A stretch of DNA of 64,000 bases from Virgisporangium aliadipatigenens (GCF_016863615.1 NZ_BOPF01000002.1:186001-250000); one strand, 5' to 3'. Shown: positions 9,952 through 18,758, numbered from the stretch's first letter. Made by a program: numbers and translations. The notes: a model not told the origin generated them from the sequence alone.

Positions 9952-10071
9952 GCCGCCCACGCTTCCGTCCGGGACCGCCCGCCACCATCTGCCGAACGGG
10001 GTGCGCGGCACCCCCGCGACGCCCCGGCACCTGCCGTTCGGCGGAGACCGGTGCGGCCGGCGGGCCGCCTA

Positions 10072-10152
10072 AGGTCCTGTCTCGCGGATCACGCCGGCCA
10101 GGCGGCGTCTGAGCCTCGCCTCGGCTCGACGTGATCCACGAGACAGGCCCTA
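10072..10152. repeat. palindromic MITE-like element
   Basis: Imperfect inverted repeat. The left arm CCTGTCTCGCGGATCACG (10076-10093) pairs with CGTGATCCACGAGACAGG (10130-10147), 17 of 18 matched, around a 36-base loop. The outer flanks are CCTAAGG on the left and CCCTAGG on the right, leaving TA-like flanks as in elements that duplicate a TA or CTAG target. No transposase is present, so a non-autonomous miniature element is the likeliest reading. A regulatory RNA hairpin upstream of the kinase operon is the alternative. Confidence 0.5.
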
Positions 10153-10162
10153 GGCTGGAGCG

Positions 10163-10339
10163 GTGACGACGGGGACGCAACGCATCGACGGCCGGGCCGA
10201 AGCGGCGGTGCACCGGTTTCCGCGCCGCGCTCGTGTCCACAGTGGACAGAGCAGGCACGGGGGCCGGCCCGGGCACGCTCCGCGGCACCGCGCCGGGACG
10301 GCCCGCACGCCGTCCCGCGCCCGGCGGATCCCGCGATGA
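10163..10339 (+). CDS. possible 58-aa leader ORF coupled to the histidine kinase
   Basis: A GTG at 10163 lies six bases after a TAGGCT -10-like box (10151-10156), the leaderless spacing seen repeatedly in this window. The frame stays open for 58 codons and its TGA overlaps the kinase ATG (ATGA, 10336-10339). The product is Arg- and His-rich and resembles nothing I know. It contains the palindrome GTCCACAGTGGAC. It may be a regulatory leader ORF that couples translation rather than a functional protein. The kinase itself has only a weak ribosome site, which favours coupling. Confidence 0.35.
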   Translation: MTTGTQRIDGRAEAAVHRFPRRARVHSGQSRHGGRPGHAPRHRAGTARTPSRARRIPR

Positions 10340-11379
10340 CCGGCCTCGGCCCGCTCGCGCTCGGACCGCTGGCCGTGGCCTTCGCCGCCCTGCTCGCGCT
10401 GCCGTTCCTCGGGCGGCGCCGCGCGTACTGGCCGGCCGGCCTCGCCGCCGCGGTCTCCCTCCTGGCGACCGCCGCGTCCCTGCGGCTGCGCCCGCACTAC
10501 GCCGAACTCGCCGGCACGCTCGCCATCGTCGAGTGCGGCGCGCTCACCCTGCTGACCGCCGTCGTCGCCCGCTGGTCCCCGCGCCGCGCGGCCGTGCTCG
10601 TCGCCGCGGCCTGCTGGCTCGCCGCCGCCCTGTCCGTGCTGCGCTTCCTGCCCGACGTCTCGGTCATCGAGACCGTCGGCGCGTGCGCCGTGTGGGGCGC
10701 GGGACCGGCCGTCGCCGTCGTCGTCGGTGGCTATCCGCGCCGCTCGGAGGAACGCCGGATCGGTGCCGTGGCGGCCGCCCGCCGCGCCGAGCAGGTGGCG
10801 CTGGCCCGCGACATCCACGACTTCGTGGCCCACGACGTGAGCGGCATCGTCGTGCAGGCGCAGTCGGCGCGCTTCAGCGGCGATCCGGCCGAGCTGGCGC
10901 GCGCACTGGAACGCATCGAGGCCGCCGGGCTGCAGGCCCTCGCGGTGCTCGACCGGACCGTGCACGCGCTGCGCGCCGACGACGCCCCGCTCGGCCTCGC
11001 CGACCTGCCGGCCCTGGTCGAACGCTTCGAGGGCACCGCACACCTCGACCTGCCCGAGGTTTCCGACGTGCCGCGCGATGTCGGCGCCACCGCCTATCGG
11101 GTGGTGAGCGAGTCGCTGACGAACGTGCGCCGCCACGCGCTGTCGGCCCCGTCCGTGCGCGTGACGGTGCGGCGTTCGGCCGGCCCGGCGCTGAACGTCA
11201 CGGTCGTCAACGAACGGCCGGGTGCGCGCCGGCCGCTGCTGGCCCGGGCCGGCGGCGGGGGTTCCGGGCTGGCGGCGCTGCGCGAGCGGGTCGGGCTGCT
11301 CGGTGGGACGTTCGCGGCCGGGCCGCATCGCGGGGGTTGGCGGGTCGCGGCCGTCCTGCCGTGGGGCCCGGCGTCGTGA
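10336..11379 (+). CDS. NarL-type sensor histidine kinase
   Basis: A 347-aa kinase. Four or five N-terminal hydrophobic segments (about 1-130) precede a HisKA_3 dimerisation helix with phosphoacceptor His161 (ALARDIHDFVAHDVSG). A HATPase domain follows, with N-box YRVVSESLTNVRRHA and a glycine-rich GSGLAALRERVGLLGG. It has no large extracellular sensor loop, so it probably senses membrane or intramembrane stress. Its stop overlaps the GTG of the response regulator (GTGA), making a coupled pair. Confidence 0.92.
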   Translation: MTGLGPLALGPLAVAFAALLALPFLGRRRAYWPAGLAAAVSLLATAASLRLRPHYAELAGTLAIVECGALTLLTAVVARWSPRRAAVLVAAACWLAAALSVLRFLPDVSVIETVGACAVWGAGPAVAVVVGGYPRRSEERRIGAVAAARRAEQVALARDIHDFVAHDVSGIVVQAQSARFSGDPAELARALERIEAAGLQALAVLDRTVHALRADDAPLGLADLPALVERFEGTAHLDLPEVSDVPRDVGATAYRVVSESLTNVRRHALSAPSVRVTVRRSAGPALNVTVVNERPGARRPLLARAGGGGSGLAALRERVGLLGGTFAAGPHRGGWRVAAVLPWGPAS

Positions 11380-12014
11380 GCACCACCCGCATCGTCATCG
11401 TCGACGACCAGGAGAACGTCCGCGCCGGGTTCCGGCTGGTGCTCGACAGCCAACCCGACATGAGCGTCGTCGGGGAGGCGGCCGACGGCGCGGCCGCGCT
11501 GGAGGTGGTGCGGCGGCTGCGGCCGGACGTCGTTCTGGCCGACGTGCGCATGCCCGGTGTCGACGGGCTCGAACTGACCCGCCGGCTCGCCGGCACCGGG
11601 CCGCGCGTGATCGTGGTGACGACGTTCGACCACGACGAGTACGTGACGGGCGCACTGCGCGACGGGGCCTGCGGGTTCCTGCTGAAACGTTCGGGACCGA
11701 CGCTGCTGATCGAGGCGGTGCGGGCCGCCATGGCGGGGGACACACTGATCAGTCCGCAGGTGACGGTGCGGCTGCTGCGGCGCATGCCGTCGCTGTCGGC
11801 CGTTCCGGTCGGGAACGCCCCCTTGACGGCGCGCGAGCTCGAGATCGCCGTGGCGGTCGCCCAGGGCGGCACCAACGCCGGGATAGCCCGGGAACTGGGC
11901 CTTTCCGCCGGCACCGTCAAGACCCACGTGGCCCACATCCAGGCCAAGCTCGGCGTGCGTAACCGGGTCGGGATCGCGGCGTGGGCGTGGGCGGCGGGGC
12001 GGGTTCCGAAATGA
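11376..12014 (+). CDS. NarL/LuxR-type response regulator
   Basis: A 212-aa regulator, cognate of the kinase just upstream. The receiver domain (1-~120) has the acidic pair D10-D11, phosphoacceptor Asp56 (VVLADVRMPG) and the conserved Lys in FLLKRS. The C-terminal LuxR helix-turn-helix is LTARELEIAVAVAQGGTNAGIA..LGLSAGTVKTHVAHIQAKLGV. GTG 11376 overlaps the kinase stop by four bases. A strong hairpin directly after the stop (12015-12051) ends the operon. Confidence 0.92.
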   Translation: MSTTRIVIVDDQENVRAGFRLVLDSQPDMSVVGEAADGAAALEVVRRLRPDVVLADVRMPGVDGLELTRRLAGTGPRVIVVTTFDHDEYVTGALRDGACGFLLKRSGPTLLIEAVRAAMAGDTLISPQVTVRLLRRMPSLSAVPVGNAPLTARELEIAVAVAQGGTNAGIARELGLSAGTVKTHVAHIQAKLGVRNRVGIAAWAWAAGRVPK

Positions 12015-12051
12015 CGACGGCCCCGAAGGAGCGATCCCTCCGGGGCCGTCG
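12015..12051. terminator. bidirectional terminator hairpin
   Basis: Perfect 11-bp stem: CGACGGCCCCG (12015-12025) pairs with CGGGGCCGTCG (12041-12051). It lies directly between the stop of the response regulator and the converging DUF4360 gene. No U-tract, as often in actinobacteria. Confidence 0.75.
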
Positions 12052-12065
12052 CGGCAGCGGCCACC

Positions 12066-12731
12066 TCAGCACTGTTCCCAATCGATGTTGAACAGTGTGT
12101 CGACGTCACCCTCGGCGGCGCGCAGCGAGAGGCTGCTGCGGCTCGTCGACGTACCGGCGTCGACACGCAGTTCGGTGTTGACGTTGAGGATGCGCTCGGA
12201 ACCGCATTCGGAGTAGACGAGCACCGGTGCGACGTCGTGCGACGACCAGAACCCGTTGAACGGGCCGGTGAACTCCTGCTCCGTACTGTCCGACCGGGAC
12301 GAGCCCTGCCAGTAGTAGGTCGTGCGGTGCAGGCCGGAGGAGCCGGAGTTGAGACGGGCCCGGCCGCGGTAGTTCACGCTCGCGATCGCGAACGTCCAAC
12401 CGGCGGGCACGGTCACCAGCACGCTCATCTGGCAGTTCTTGCGGCGGTCGGTGACCGCGGCGGAGCCACCGGCCTCGGCGAGGAAGTCGGTGTACCTGAT
12501 CCGGAAACCGGTCTTGTTCGCGTCGGCGTAAACGCTGGCGGTGCCCGGCGCGCAGCCGGAGCCGTTGTTGGCGACGACCTGGACCGTGATGTTTCCGCTG
12601 GGAACGGCGGTAGTCGTGGGGGCCTCCGCGGTCGCTCCCGCAGCGGCGGCGGGTACGGAAAGCGACAGCGCGAGGAATGTGCCCAGCGCGGCGGCGATGG
12701 CGCGCCTTTCGCCGGCCTGTCTGACGGTCAT
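12066..12731 (-). CDS. secreted DUF4360-family protein
   Basis: A 221-aa protein with a Sec-type signal peptide (RRAIAAALGTFLALSLSVPAAAAG). The mature part matches the DUF4360 pattern: GSGCAPGTASV, FLAEAGG, RKNCQMSVLVTVPAGWTFAIASVNYRGRA, YYWQG and LNVNTELRV, ending in a cysteine (WEQC). Four cysteines suggest two disulfides. Family function is not established. The ATG follows a GGAGGGA ribosome site. It is divergent from a second DUF4360 gene at 13113, to which it is clearly paralogous. Confidence 0.88.
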   Translation of the reverse strand: MTVRQAGERRAIAAALGTFLALSLSVPAAAAGATAEAPTTTAVPSGNITVQVVANNGSGCAPGTASVYADANKTGFRIRYTDFLAEAGGSAAVTDRRKNCQMSVLVTVPAGWTFAIASVNYRGRARLNSGSSGLHRTTYYWQGSSRSDSTEQEFTGPFNGFWSSHDVAPVLVYSECGSERILNVNTELRVDAGTSTSRSSLSLRAAEGDVDTLFNIDWEQC

Positions 12732-13112
12732 GGAATTCCCTCCGGTCGTGCGGACATGAAAAGACGACCACGTATCACGCGCATACGTCGGTCGCCGAAT
12801 TACCCCTGGGGGAGGCCCCGTCCAAGGTCATTCGTAATTGACCATGGTGCTGGTATTGACCCCCATGACTGACTTAGCAGCGAATGGTACAGACGCCCCC
12901 GGGGCCGCACAAGCATCGAATATGATCGACATCCAAGGGTGTGGCGAGGGTGCTCGCGGCGCTGAAAAATAGTTTTCACGGAGCCCGTCTGGAACAGTTC
13001 CAAACGCGGACGGAAATCGTTTCATTCGATAAATTCGATCGTTGACACTCATCAATATCCGTGAATAGCCTTGCCCGGCGCGCGCACCCCCCACATCCTC
13101 GAAGGGAGTCCC
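12732..13112. promoter_or_regulatory. divergent regulatory region between two DUF4360 genes
   Basis: A 381-base gene-free stretch, markedly AT-richer than the coding DNA. It holds a perfect 13-bp palindrome TGGAACAGTTCCA (12990-13002), a candidate operator, and two copies of ATTCGAT near 13024-13038. For the rightward gene TTGACA (13042-13047) and TAGCCT (13066-13071) are 18 bases apart, a good promoter placing the start near 13078. I saw no convincing matching promoter for the leftward gene. Confidence 0.55.
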
Positions 13113-13757
13113 ATGCGGAAATTCTTGGCGCGCGGGAGCGTCGTCGTCGCATTCTTGGCGTCGCTCATCGTCGCCGCGCCCGCCAACGCAGGCTCACCCC
13201 TGGACAACCCGCCGGATGACGAGATCGTCATCGACCTGGTCGCCATGGCCGGATCGGGTTGTGCACCGGGGACGGCCGATGTCGCCGTCTCGCCGGACAA
13301 CACCGCGTTCACCGTCATCTACAGCAACTACCTGGCCCAAGCCGGCCCGGGAATCTCTGTCACGGACGGCCGCAAGAACTGTCAACTGAACGTGTTGGTC
13401 CACGTGCCGCACGGCTTCACGTTCGCGATCGCGAAGGTGGACTACCGCGGCTACGGATTCCTGCAGCGGGGCGCCACCGCGTCGCAGCGGGCCAACTACT
13501 ACTTCCAGGGCATGACCCAGGGGACCTATGTGAACCACAACATCGGCGCACCGCTGGATGACAACTGGATCGTCTCCGACGACGTCCCGATCGCCGCACA
13601 GGTCTTCCGGCCCTGCGGGGAACTCCGCAACCTCAACATCAACACCGAATTGCGGGTCGCCAAGGGAACGTCCACCGACGTCAGCTACCTGACGATGGAC
13701 TCGACCGACGGCAGCATCGCCACCATCTACCACTTCGCGTGGAGGCAATGCCCGTAA
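13113..13757 (+). CDS. secreted DUF4360-family protein
   Basis: A 214-aa paralogue of the divergent gene at 12066-12731. The signal peptide is MRKFLARGSVVVAFLASLIVAAPANA. DUF4360 hallmarks follow: GSGCAPGTADVAV, YSNYLAQAG, RKNCQLNVLVHVPHGFTFAIAKVDYRGYG, YYFQG, PCGELRNLNINTELRV and the C-terminal YHFAWRQC. ATG 13113 is preferred over an upstream in-frame start at 13071 because it follows GAAGGGAG and begins the signal peptide. Secreted; function unknown. Terminated by the hairpin at 13777-13810. Confidence 0.88.
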   Translation: MRKFLARGSVVVAFLASLIVAAPANAGSPLDNPPDDEIVIDLVAMAGSGCAPGTADVAVSPDNTAFTVIYSNYLAQAGPGISVTDGRKNCQLNVLVHVPHGFTFAIAKVDYRGYGFLQRGATASQRANYYFQGMTQGTYVNHNIGAPLDDNWIVSDDVPIAAQVFRPCGELRNLNINTELRVAKGTSTDVSYLTMDSTDGSIATIYHFAWRQCP

Positions 13758-13776
13758 GACGCTGAACCGAAAATGG

Positions 13777-13810
13777 CGGAGGGCCGCAAGGAAATCCCCG
13801 CGGCCCTCCG
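13777..13810. terminator. bidirectional terminator hairpin
   Basis: Perfect 11-bp stem CGGAGGGCCGC (13777-13787) / GCGGCCCTCCG (13800-13810) with a 12-base loop. It lies between the converging DUF4360 gene and the four-cysteine repeat protein gene. Confidence 0.75.
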
Positions 13811-13823
13811 TCGGCATGCCTAT

Positions 13824-16265
13824 TCAATTGCGTGGATCCCGATAGGTCACCTCGAACGAGCCCGTGACGGCCTCGGCCTCGACGAGGACGAGTGCGCGAC
13901 CGCCGGCCGGCACGGAGCAGGTGAGGGTGGCCTCCTTGCCGATATTTCCGTAGCCGCAGTAGCGGGAACCGTCCGCGCCGTAGACCGAGACCGTCATCGT
14001 GCTCGCGCCCCGGACCCGCCGCACGGTGATCGTCTGGGCGCCGCTGTGTTGATCCGAGGGAACGACGTAGCAGCCCACGAACCGGTCCGCTCCGGTGGCG
14101 AACAGCCCACGCCCGGCCGTGCGGGTGAGCGTCGGGCAGGACGACGGCCCGTCGGTGCGCGCGAACCCGGTGACGAACGAACCGCTCGCGACACCCGCCG
14201 GCGGCACGATCACCGCGTAGAACGGCCCGGTGCCGCGCAGTACGCAACCGACCAGGCGCAGTTCCCAGTTGCCGCACAGATAGGTGCCCTGGGCGTCGAA
14301 GACCGTCGTGGTGGGGAAGATCGCCGGGTCGAGCGGCACCTGCTGGATGATCGTGGCACCGGCCGGGCTCGGCAGCAGCAGGCACTCCAGCCTGCCGGTG
14401 GCGAAGCCGACGGTACGCGTCGCGTCGCGAAGCCCGCTGTCGGAGACCGCCGCGCACCCGGCCGGCCCGTCCCGCACCAGGATCGTGGCGAAGGCGTCGT
14501 TCTCGTCCACCACGGAGCGGCCCGTCCCGTCGACGTCGACGAAGAGCAGGTACCGGCCCGGAGCGGGGATCGTGCAGACGACGCCGCAGTCGGACAGGGA
14601 CGCGCCGTCGAGCCGGTACACGCCCGCCCACCACACGGTGTTGTCCGGCCCGACCGCGTCGATGCGGTACCTGCCCGCCGTCGGGATGTCGAGAAGGCGG
14701 CAGCGGGTCGTGCCGAGCGGACCGGCCGGTCCGGCGTTGAACGCGCCGGGCGAAACCACCGGGCAGCCGACCGGACTGTTGAAGCGGCGCAGCTGCGCGG
14801 CGTAGTCCGCTGTCGTCGGCGCGCTCGGGGAGTTGCTCACGTACGACACGAACCGGAAGGTGCCCGACGCCGGCACGACACACCTGGTCGCGGTCTCCGG
14901 ACCGGAGGAGACGCAGAACGGCGTGCCGTCGGCGTTCAGGAACCAGCTCATCACGAAGCCGGACCCGATCGCCTCGGTGTAGCGGCCGACCACGTCGCCG
15001 GCGTCGGCGCTGAACGTGTGGCAGGTCGACTGGACGGTGGAGGCCTGGTGGATCCGCAGCGTCGGCGTGTCCCAGGCGGTGCCGGTGGCCGTGCAGCCGG
15101 TGCTCCGGTTCAGCGGCACCACGGCGACCCGGTAGTCGATCACCGGATCGACGGGCTCCGCGCCGCCGCCGGTGGTCCACCGCGCCACGACGAGGGAGTA
15201 ATCGCCGGTGCGCGGCACGGTGCAGACGAAGGACTCCGCCGCCGAGGCCGGGAGGCCGGCGCAGACCTGGAGACCCGCGTCGTCGTACAGGGCATACCTG
15301 GCCCGGGAGTTGTGGGAGATGCGGACGCCGACCCGGCCGGCCTCGAGACCGGTGAGCCGGTGGCACCCGAGGTGATCCAGCCGCACGCTTCCCGCTGCCG
15401 TCGCGTCGCCGGGATCGCCGAACGGCGCCACCGGCAGCACCGCACACCCGCTCGGCTGCGAGATGCGCGGCAGCCACAGCGCGTACGCATGTTCCCCCGG
15501 ATTGTACGGACGGAGAAGGATCCGGTACGGGCCCGGCCTGCTGAGCACGCACGGTGCGGAGGACACCACGGCCGACGGCACGTGACAGAGCCTCGTGTCG
15601 GTGCCGTCGACGATCTCCCCACGCACCTGACCGCCGGCCGGGTCGGTGACGTGCAGTACCGCGCCGGCCGGCTGGTCGAACGTGTAGCAGACGGCCGCGG
15701 TACCGACCGGCATCGTGGCGGGAGAGCCCGGTCCGGGGAACGCGAACGCCTCGGCCGGCAGCGGGGTGCACGCCGACGGGGCGCGCCGCGACTCGACACT
15801 CAGCGAGTACGGCCCGGGCTCGCTCGCGGGGTGGAGCGACACCGTCAACGTGTACACGCCCGCCGCGCCGGTCCGGCAGGTGTCGGTGTCCAGGGGGTCG
15901 CAGGTGCCGTTGGCGCCGCGAAGCTCGGCCCGCAGCCCGAACTCCCCGATGAACGCGAAGTCCAGCGTGTCGTCGTCCCGGGTGGTGGTGATCGTGTAGA
16001 GGTGCTGCTCGGTACCGGAGATGGTCGGGCACAACAGCACCCGGCCGAACGCCACCGGCCCGCCGCACGTGTCGAGCGCCTCGCCCGCCGGACGGACGGC
16101 CGGAGCGGCCTCGGGAGCGAGGGGCGCCGTCCGGGCGGGTGCCTCCAGGGAGGCTGGTGCCGTCGAGGAAACCGGCGCGGCCCCGGCGCGTGCGGGTACG
16201 CCCACGAGTGAGAGCAGGAGGAGCCCGGCCCCGAACAGCGCCGTGACCCGGCCACGATTGATCAT
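13824..16265 (-). CDS. secreted protein with seven four-cysteine repeats (paralogue A)
   Basis: An 813-aa secreted protein: Sec signal peptide (about 1-30), an Ala/Pro-rich stretch to ~65, then about seven tandem repeats of ~106 residues to the end. Each repeat begins after a GC or SC boundary and contains a second Cys in a CY/CH/CR hydrophobic strand, a third after a D-G turn (DGTPFC, DAGLQVC), and a fourth before a strand such as CTVPRTGDY or CVVPASGTF. That is consistent with beta-sandwich domains holding two disulfides each. There is no LPXTG motif, transmembrane tail or catalytic motif. ATG 16265 follows GGAG at suitable distance; a GTG at 16280 is the alternative. It lies 28 bases after its paralogue, in the same operon. 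Confidence 0.8.
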   Translation of the reverse strand: MINRGRVTALFGAGLLLLSLVGVPARAGAAPVSSTAPASLEAPARTAPLAPEAAPAVRPAGEALDTCGGPVAFGRVLLCPTISGTEQHLYTITTTRDDDTLDFAFIGEFGLRAELRGANGTCDPLDTDTCRTGAAGVYTLTVSLHPASEPGPYSLSVESRRAPSACTPLPAEAFAFPGPGSPATMPVGTAAVCYTFDQPAGAVLHVTDPAGGQVRGEIVDGTDTRLCHVPSAVVSSAPCVLSRPGPYRILLRPYNPGEHAYALWLPRISQPSGCAVLPVAPFGDPGDATAAGSVRLDHLGCHRLTGLEAGRVGVRISHNSRARYALYDDAGLQVCAGLPASAAESFVCTVPRTGDYSLVVARWTTGGGAEPVDPVIDYRVAVVPLNRSTGCTATGTAWDTPTLRIHQASTVQSTCHTFSADAGDVVGRYTEAIGSGFVMSWFLNADGTPFCVSSGPETATRCVVPASGTFRFVSYVSNSPSAPTTADYAAQLRRFNSPVGCPVVSPGAFNAGPAGPLGTTRCRLLDIPTAGRYRIDAVGPDNTVWWAGVYRLDGASLSDCGVVCTIPAPGRYLLFVDVDGTGRSVVDENDAFATILVRDGPAGCAAVSDSGLRDATRTVGFATGRLECLLLPSPAGATIIQQVPLDPAIFPTTTVFDAQGTYLCGNWELRLVGCVLRGTGPFYAVIVPPAGVASGSFVTGFARTDGPSSCPTLTRTAGRGLFATGADRFVGCYVVPSDQHSGAQTITVRRVRGASTMTVSVYGADGSRYCGYGNIGKEATLTCSVPAGGRALVLVEAEAVTGSFEVTYRDPRN

Positions 16266-16293
16266 TCCGATGTTCTCCACTGGGTCGTCCCCG

Positions 16294-18711
16294 TCACGGG
16301 TTGCGGGGATCGCGGTAGGTGATCTCGAACGATCCCGTCACGTCGTCGGCCTCCACGATGACCGTGACCGGACCGCTCGGCACCGTGCAGTTGGACGTGT
16401 ACTCCGCCAGCGCGGGATACGGGAACGTGCAGTACTTCGTCCCGGCCGCGTTGTAGACGGAGACCGTCGCCTTGCTCGCGCCGCGCAGCCGCTTGAACCC
16501 GATGGTCTGCATGCCGCTGTGTTGGTCCGCCGGGATCGTGTAGCAGGCGGCGAAGCGATCGGGGCGCGGGCCGAACAGCGCCCGGCCGGCCGCCCGGGTC
16601 AGCGTGGGGCAGCCCGAGGCGACGTCGAGGCGGGCGAACCCGATCGAGTACGTGCCGGTGCCGGTACCGGACCGCGGGGCGACCAGGGCGTAGAACGGCG
16701 CGGCACCGACCAGTTGGCAGGTGGTCTGGCGCAGTTGGTAGGAGTCGCACACGTAGGAGCCGTTGTTGTCGAACACGGTCACGATCGGCACCTCGCCACC
16801 GGTGGCACCGCTCGGCGTCAGCTGCACGAGCTTCGCTCCGGCCGGACCGGGCAGGCGCAGGCAGTCGACCTCACCGGCGACGGTGAAGCCGCCCCGGTGG
16901 GTGGTGTCCCGGTGCGCGGTGTCGGTGACCTCCGTGCACCCCGTCGGTGCGGCCTGGGGCAGCAGCACGGTGGCGTACCGGACGTCGTCCGCCACGACCG
17001 AGGTGCTCGTGTTGCCCTGGACCACCAGCATGTACCGGCCCGCTGCGGGGAGCGCGCAGGAGATGCTGATCGCGGGATAGCAGTTGAGGGCGCGGCCGGT
17101 GCGGTCGTACACCCTGGTCGACGCGAGGCCGTTGTCGTCCGGCCACATCGCGGCGATGTTGTAGCCGCCGGCCGCCGGGACGTCGAGGAAGCGGCAGCGG
17201 ATGCCGCCGGCCGCACCGGCCGGGGCGGCGCCGTACGCGCCCGGCAGCACGACCGGGCAGCCCGCCGGGTCGGACAGGCGCCGCAACTGCAGGCTGTAAT
17301 CCTGATCGCCGCTGGACAGCAGCCGATAGGTGCCGGTGGCCGGAACGACACACTCGAGCCCGGTGCCGGCCGCGTCGCAGACCGGTTTGCCGGCGCTGTC
17401 GAGTACAGCGGTCGTGGCGTACCCGTCGCCGGCGGAGGAGGAGTAGCGCGCGATGAGGTCGCCGGCGTTCGCCGCGAACGGGTGGCACGTGGTCTGCAGC
17501 TCGGAGGCCGGCTGGACGCGCAGGGTCGGGGTGTCCCAGGACGTTCCGGTGGGAGCGGCGCAGCCGGTGTCGCTGTGCGTGGCGACGACCGCCAGCCGGT
17601 AGGTGACGGGGGCGTTGCCGACCTCGTGGTTGGACACGATCAGGGTCTGCGCACCGGAACGCGGCACCGTGCAGAACGTGGTGATCGACGCGTAGCCGGT
17701 GCAGGTGCTCGTGCCCGCGTCGTCGTACAGCGCCCAGTCGAGATGCTGGCTGTTGGCGAGCCGAACGGCAGCCGCACCCGTCTCGAGTCCGGTGATCCGG
17801 TGGCAGGTGACGCGGGGTCGACGCACGGTCGCGGAGGCCGTCGCCGCGCCCGGGTCGCCGAACGGCGCCACGGCCAGGTCGGCGCATCCGGTCGGCTGCG
17901 TGATGCGGGGCATCCAGAGCGTGTGGTCGTTGGCGCCGCCGTAGTAGTCGTACAGGAAGAGCCGGTACGGCCCCGGTCGGGACAGGGCGCAGGTGCCGGT
18001 GTACCGCACGGTGCACACCGGTTCGTCGTCGGCGCCCCGGATCTGCCCCTGAACGTCGCCCGCGCCGCCCGGGGCGGCCAGGTGCAGCAGCGAGCCGGTC
18101 GGCTGGTCGAACCGGTAACAGACGGCCGCGATCCCGGCCGGCAGCGTGGCGGACAGGCCGTTGCCGGAGAAGCTGAACACGTCGGGGGTCAGCTCGGTGC
18201 AGGAGGAGGGGGTGCGCAACGACTCGACGCTCAACGAGTAGGCGCCGCCCTGCCAGCCCGGCTGCAGCGACACGACGATCGTGTACGTGCCGGCCGGGCC
18301 GAGGCGGCAGGTGGTGGCCCCGCGCAGGTAGCAGAGGTACTGCCCGTCCGGTGCGTACACCCCGGTGCTGATCAGGGTGTCCGTCAGGAACTGGGCGATG
18401 AGCGTGTCGCCGTCGAGTGTGGTGGTGAAGGAGTAGGTGTGTTGCTCGGTTGCCGTGGTGGAGCCGCACGTGACGACCGTGCCCAACGTCAGCGGCCCGC
18501 CGCACTGCGCCAACTGCACACCGGCGGGCACGAACGCGGCCGCGGGCACGGCGGCGGGAGCCGGCGCGTCGGCGGCGGGCCGGACGGCAGCGGCGGGCGC
18601 CGGTGCGGAAACCGTTGCGGCACCCGCGCTTCCGGGCGTGGTGAGCAGCGACAGAAGCAGTATTCCGGCCCCGAACAGGGCCGGGACCCGGAAACGGCGA
18701 CGAGAGTTCAC
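16294..18711 (-). CDS. secreted protein with seven four-cysteine repeats (paralogue B)
   Basis: An 805-aa paralogue of the downstream gene, with the same order of repeats and a near-identical ending (VTGSFEITYRDPRN). Signal peptide is about residues 1-31 (VPALFGAGILLLSLLTTPGSAGA), then an Ala/Pro-rich linker to ~68 and seven ~105-residue repeats, each with four cysteines (for example CHRITGLE, DDAGTSTC, CTVPRSGAQTL). GTG 18711 has a GGGGGA ribosome site six bases upstream; longer frames lack one. Probably an extracellular binding or structural protein. No enzyme motif seen, and I do not recognise the family. Confidence 0.8.
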   Translation of the reverse strand: MNSRRRFRVPALFGAGILLLSLLTTPGSAGAATVSAPAPAAAVRPAADAPAPAAVPAAAFVPAGVQLAQCGGPLTLGTVVTCGSTTATEQHTYSFTTTLDGDTLIAQFLTDTLISTGVYAPDGQYLCYLRGATTCRLGPAGTYTIVVSLQPGWQGGAYSLSVESLRTPSSCTELTPDVFSFSGNGLSATLPAGIAAVCYRFDQPTGSLLHLAAPGGAGDVQGQIRGADDEPVCTVRYTGTCALSRPGPYRLFLYDYYGGANDHTLWMPRITQPTGCADLAVAPFGDPGAATASATVRRPRVTCHRITGLETGAAAVRLANSQHLDWALYDDAGTSTCTGYASITTFCTVPRSGAQTLIVSNHEVGNAPVTYRLAVVATHSDTGCAAPTGTSWDTPTLRVQPASELQTTCHPFAANAGDLIARYSSSAGDGYATTAVLDSAGKPVCDAAGTGLECVVPATGTYRLLSSGDQDYSLQLRRLSDPAGCPVVLPGAYGAAPAGAAGGIRCRFLDVPAAGGYNIAAMWPDDNGLASTRVYDRTGRALNCYPAISISCALPAAGRYMLVVQGNTSTSVVADDVRYATVLLPQAAPTGCTEVTDTAHRDTTHRGGFTVAGEVDCLRLPGPAGAKLVQLTPSGATGGEVPIVTVFDNNGSYVCDSYQLRQTTCQLVGAAPFYALVAPRSGTGTGTYSIGFARLDVASGCPTLTRAAGRALFGPRPDRFAACYTIPADQHSGMQTIGFKRLRGASKATVSVYNAAGTKYCTFPYPALAEYTSNCTVPSGPVTVIVEADDVTGSFEITYRDPRNP

Positions 18712-18758
18712 GCGATGTCCCCCAGATAACCGGCGGAGCACCGCGCGCCGCCCGGGGC

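Noticed and set aside
10233-12014. Reading the response regulator with a ~380-residue N-terminal extension
   Set aside because: The extension is antisense-like, Arg-rich and lies over the kinase in another frame. The GTGA overlap at 11376 fits the regulator start.
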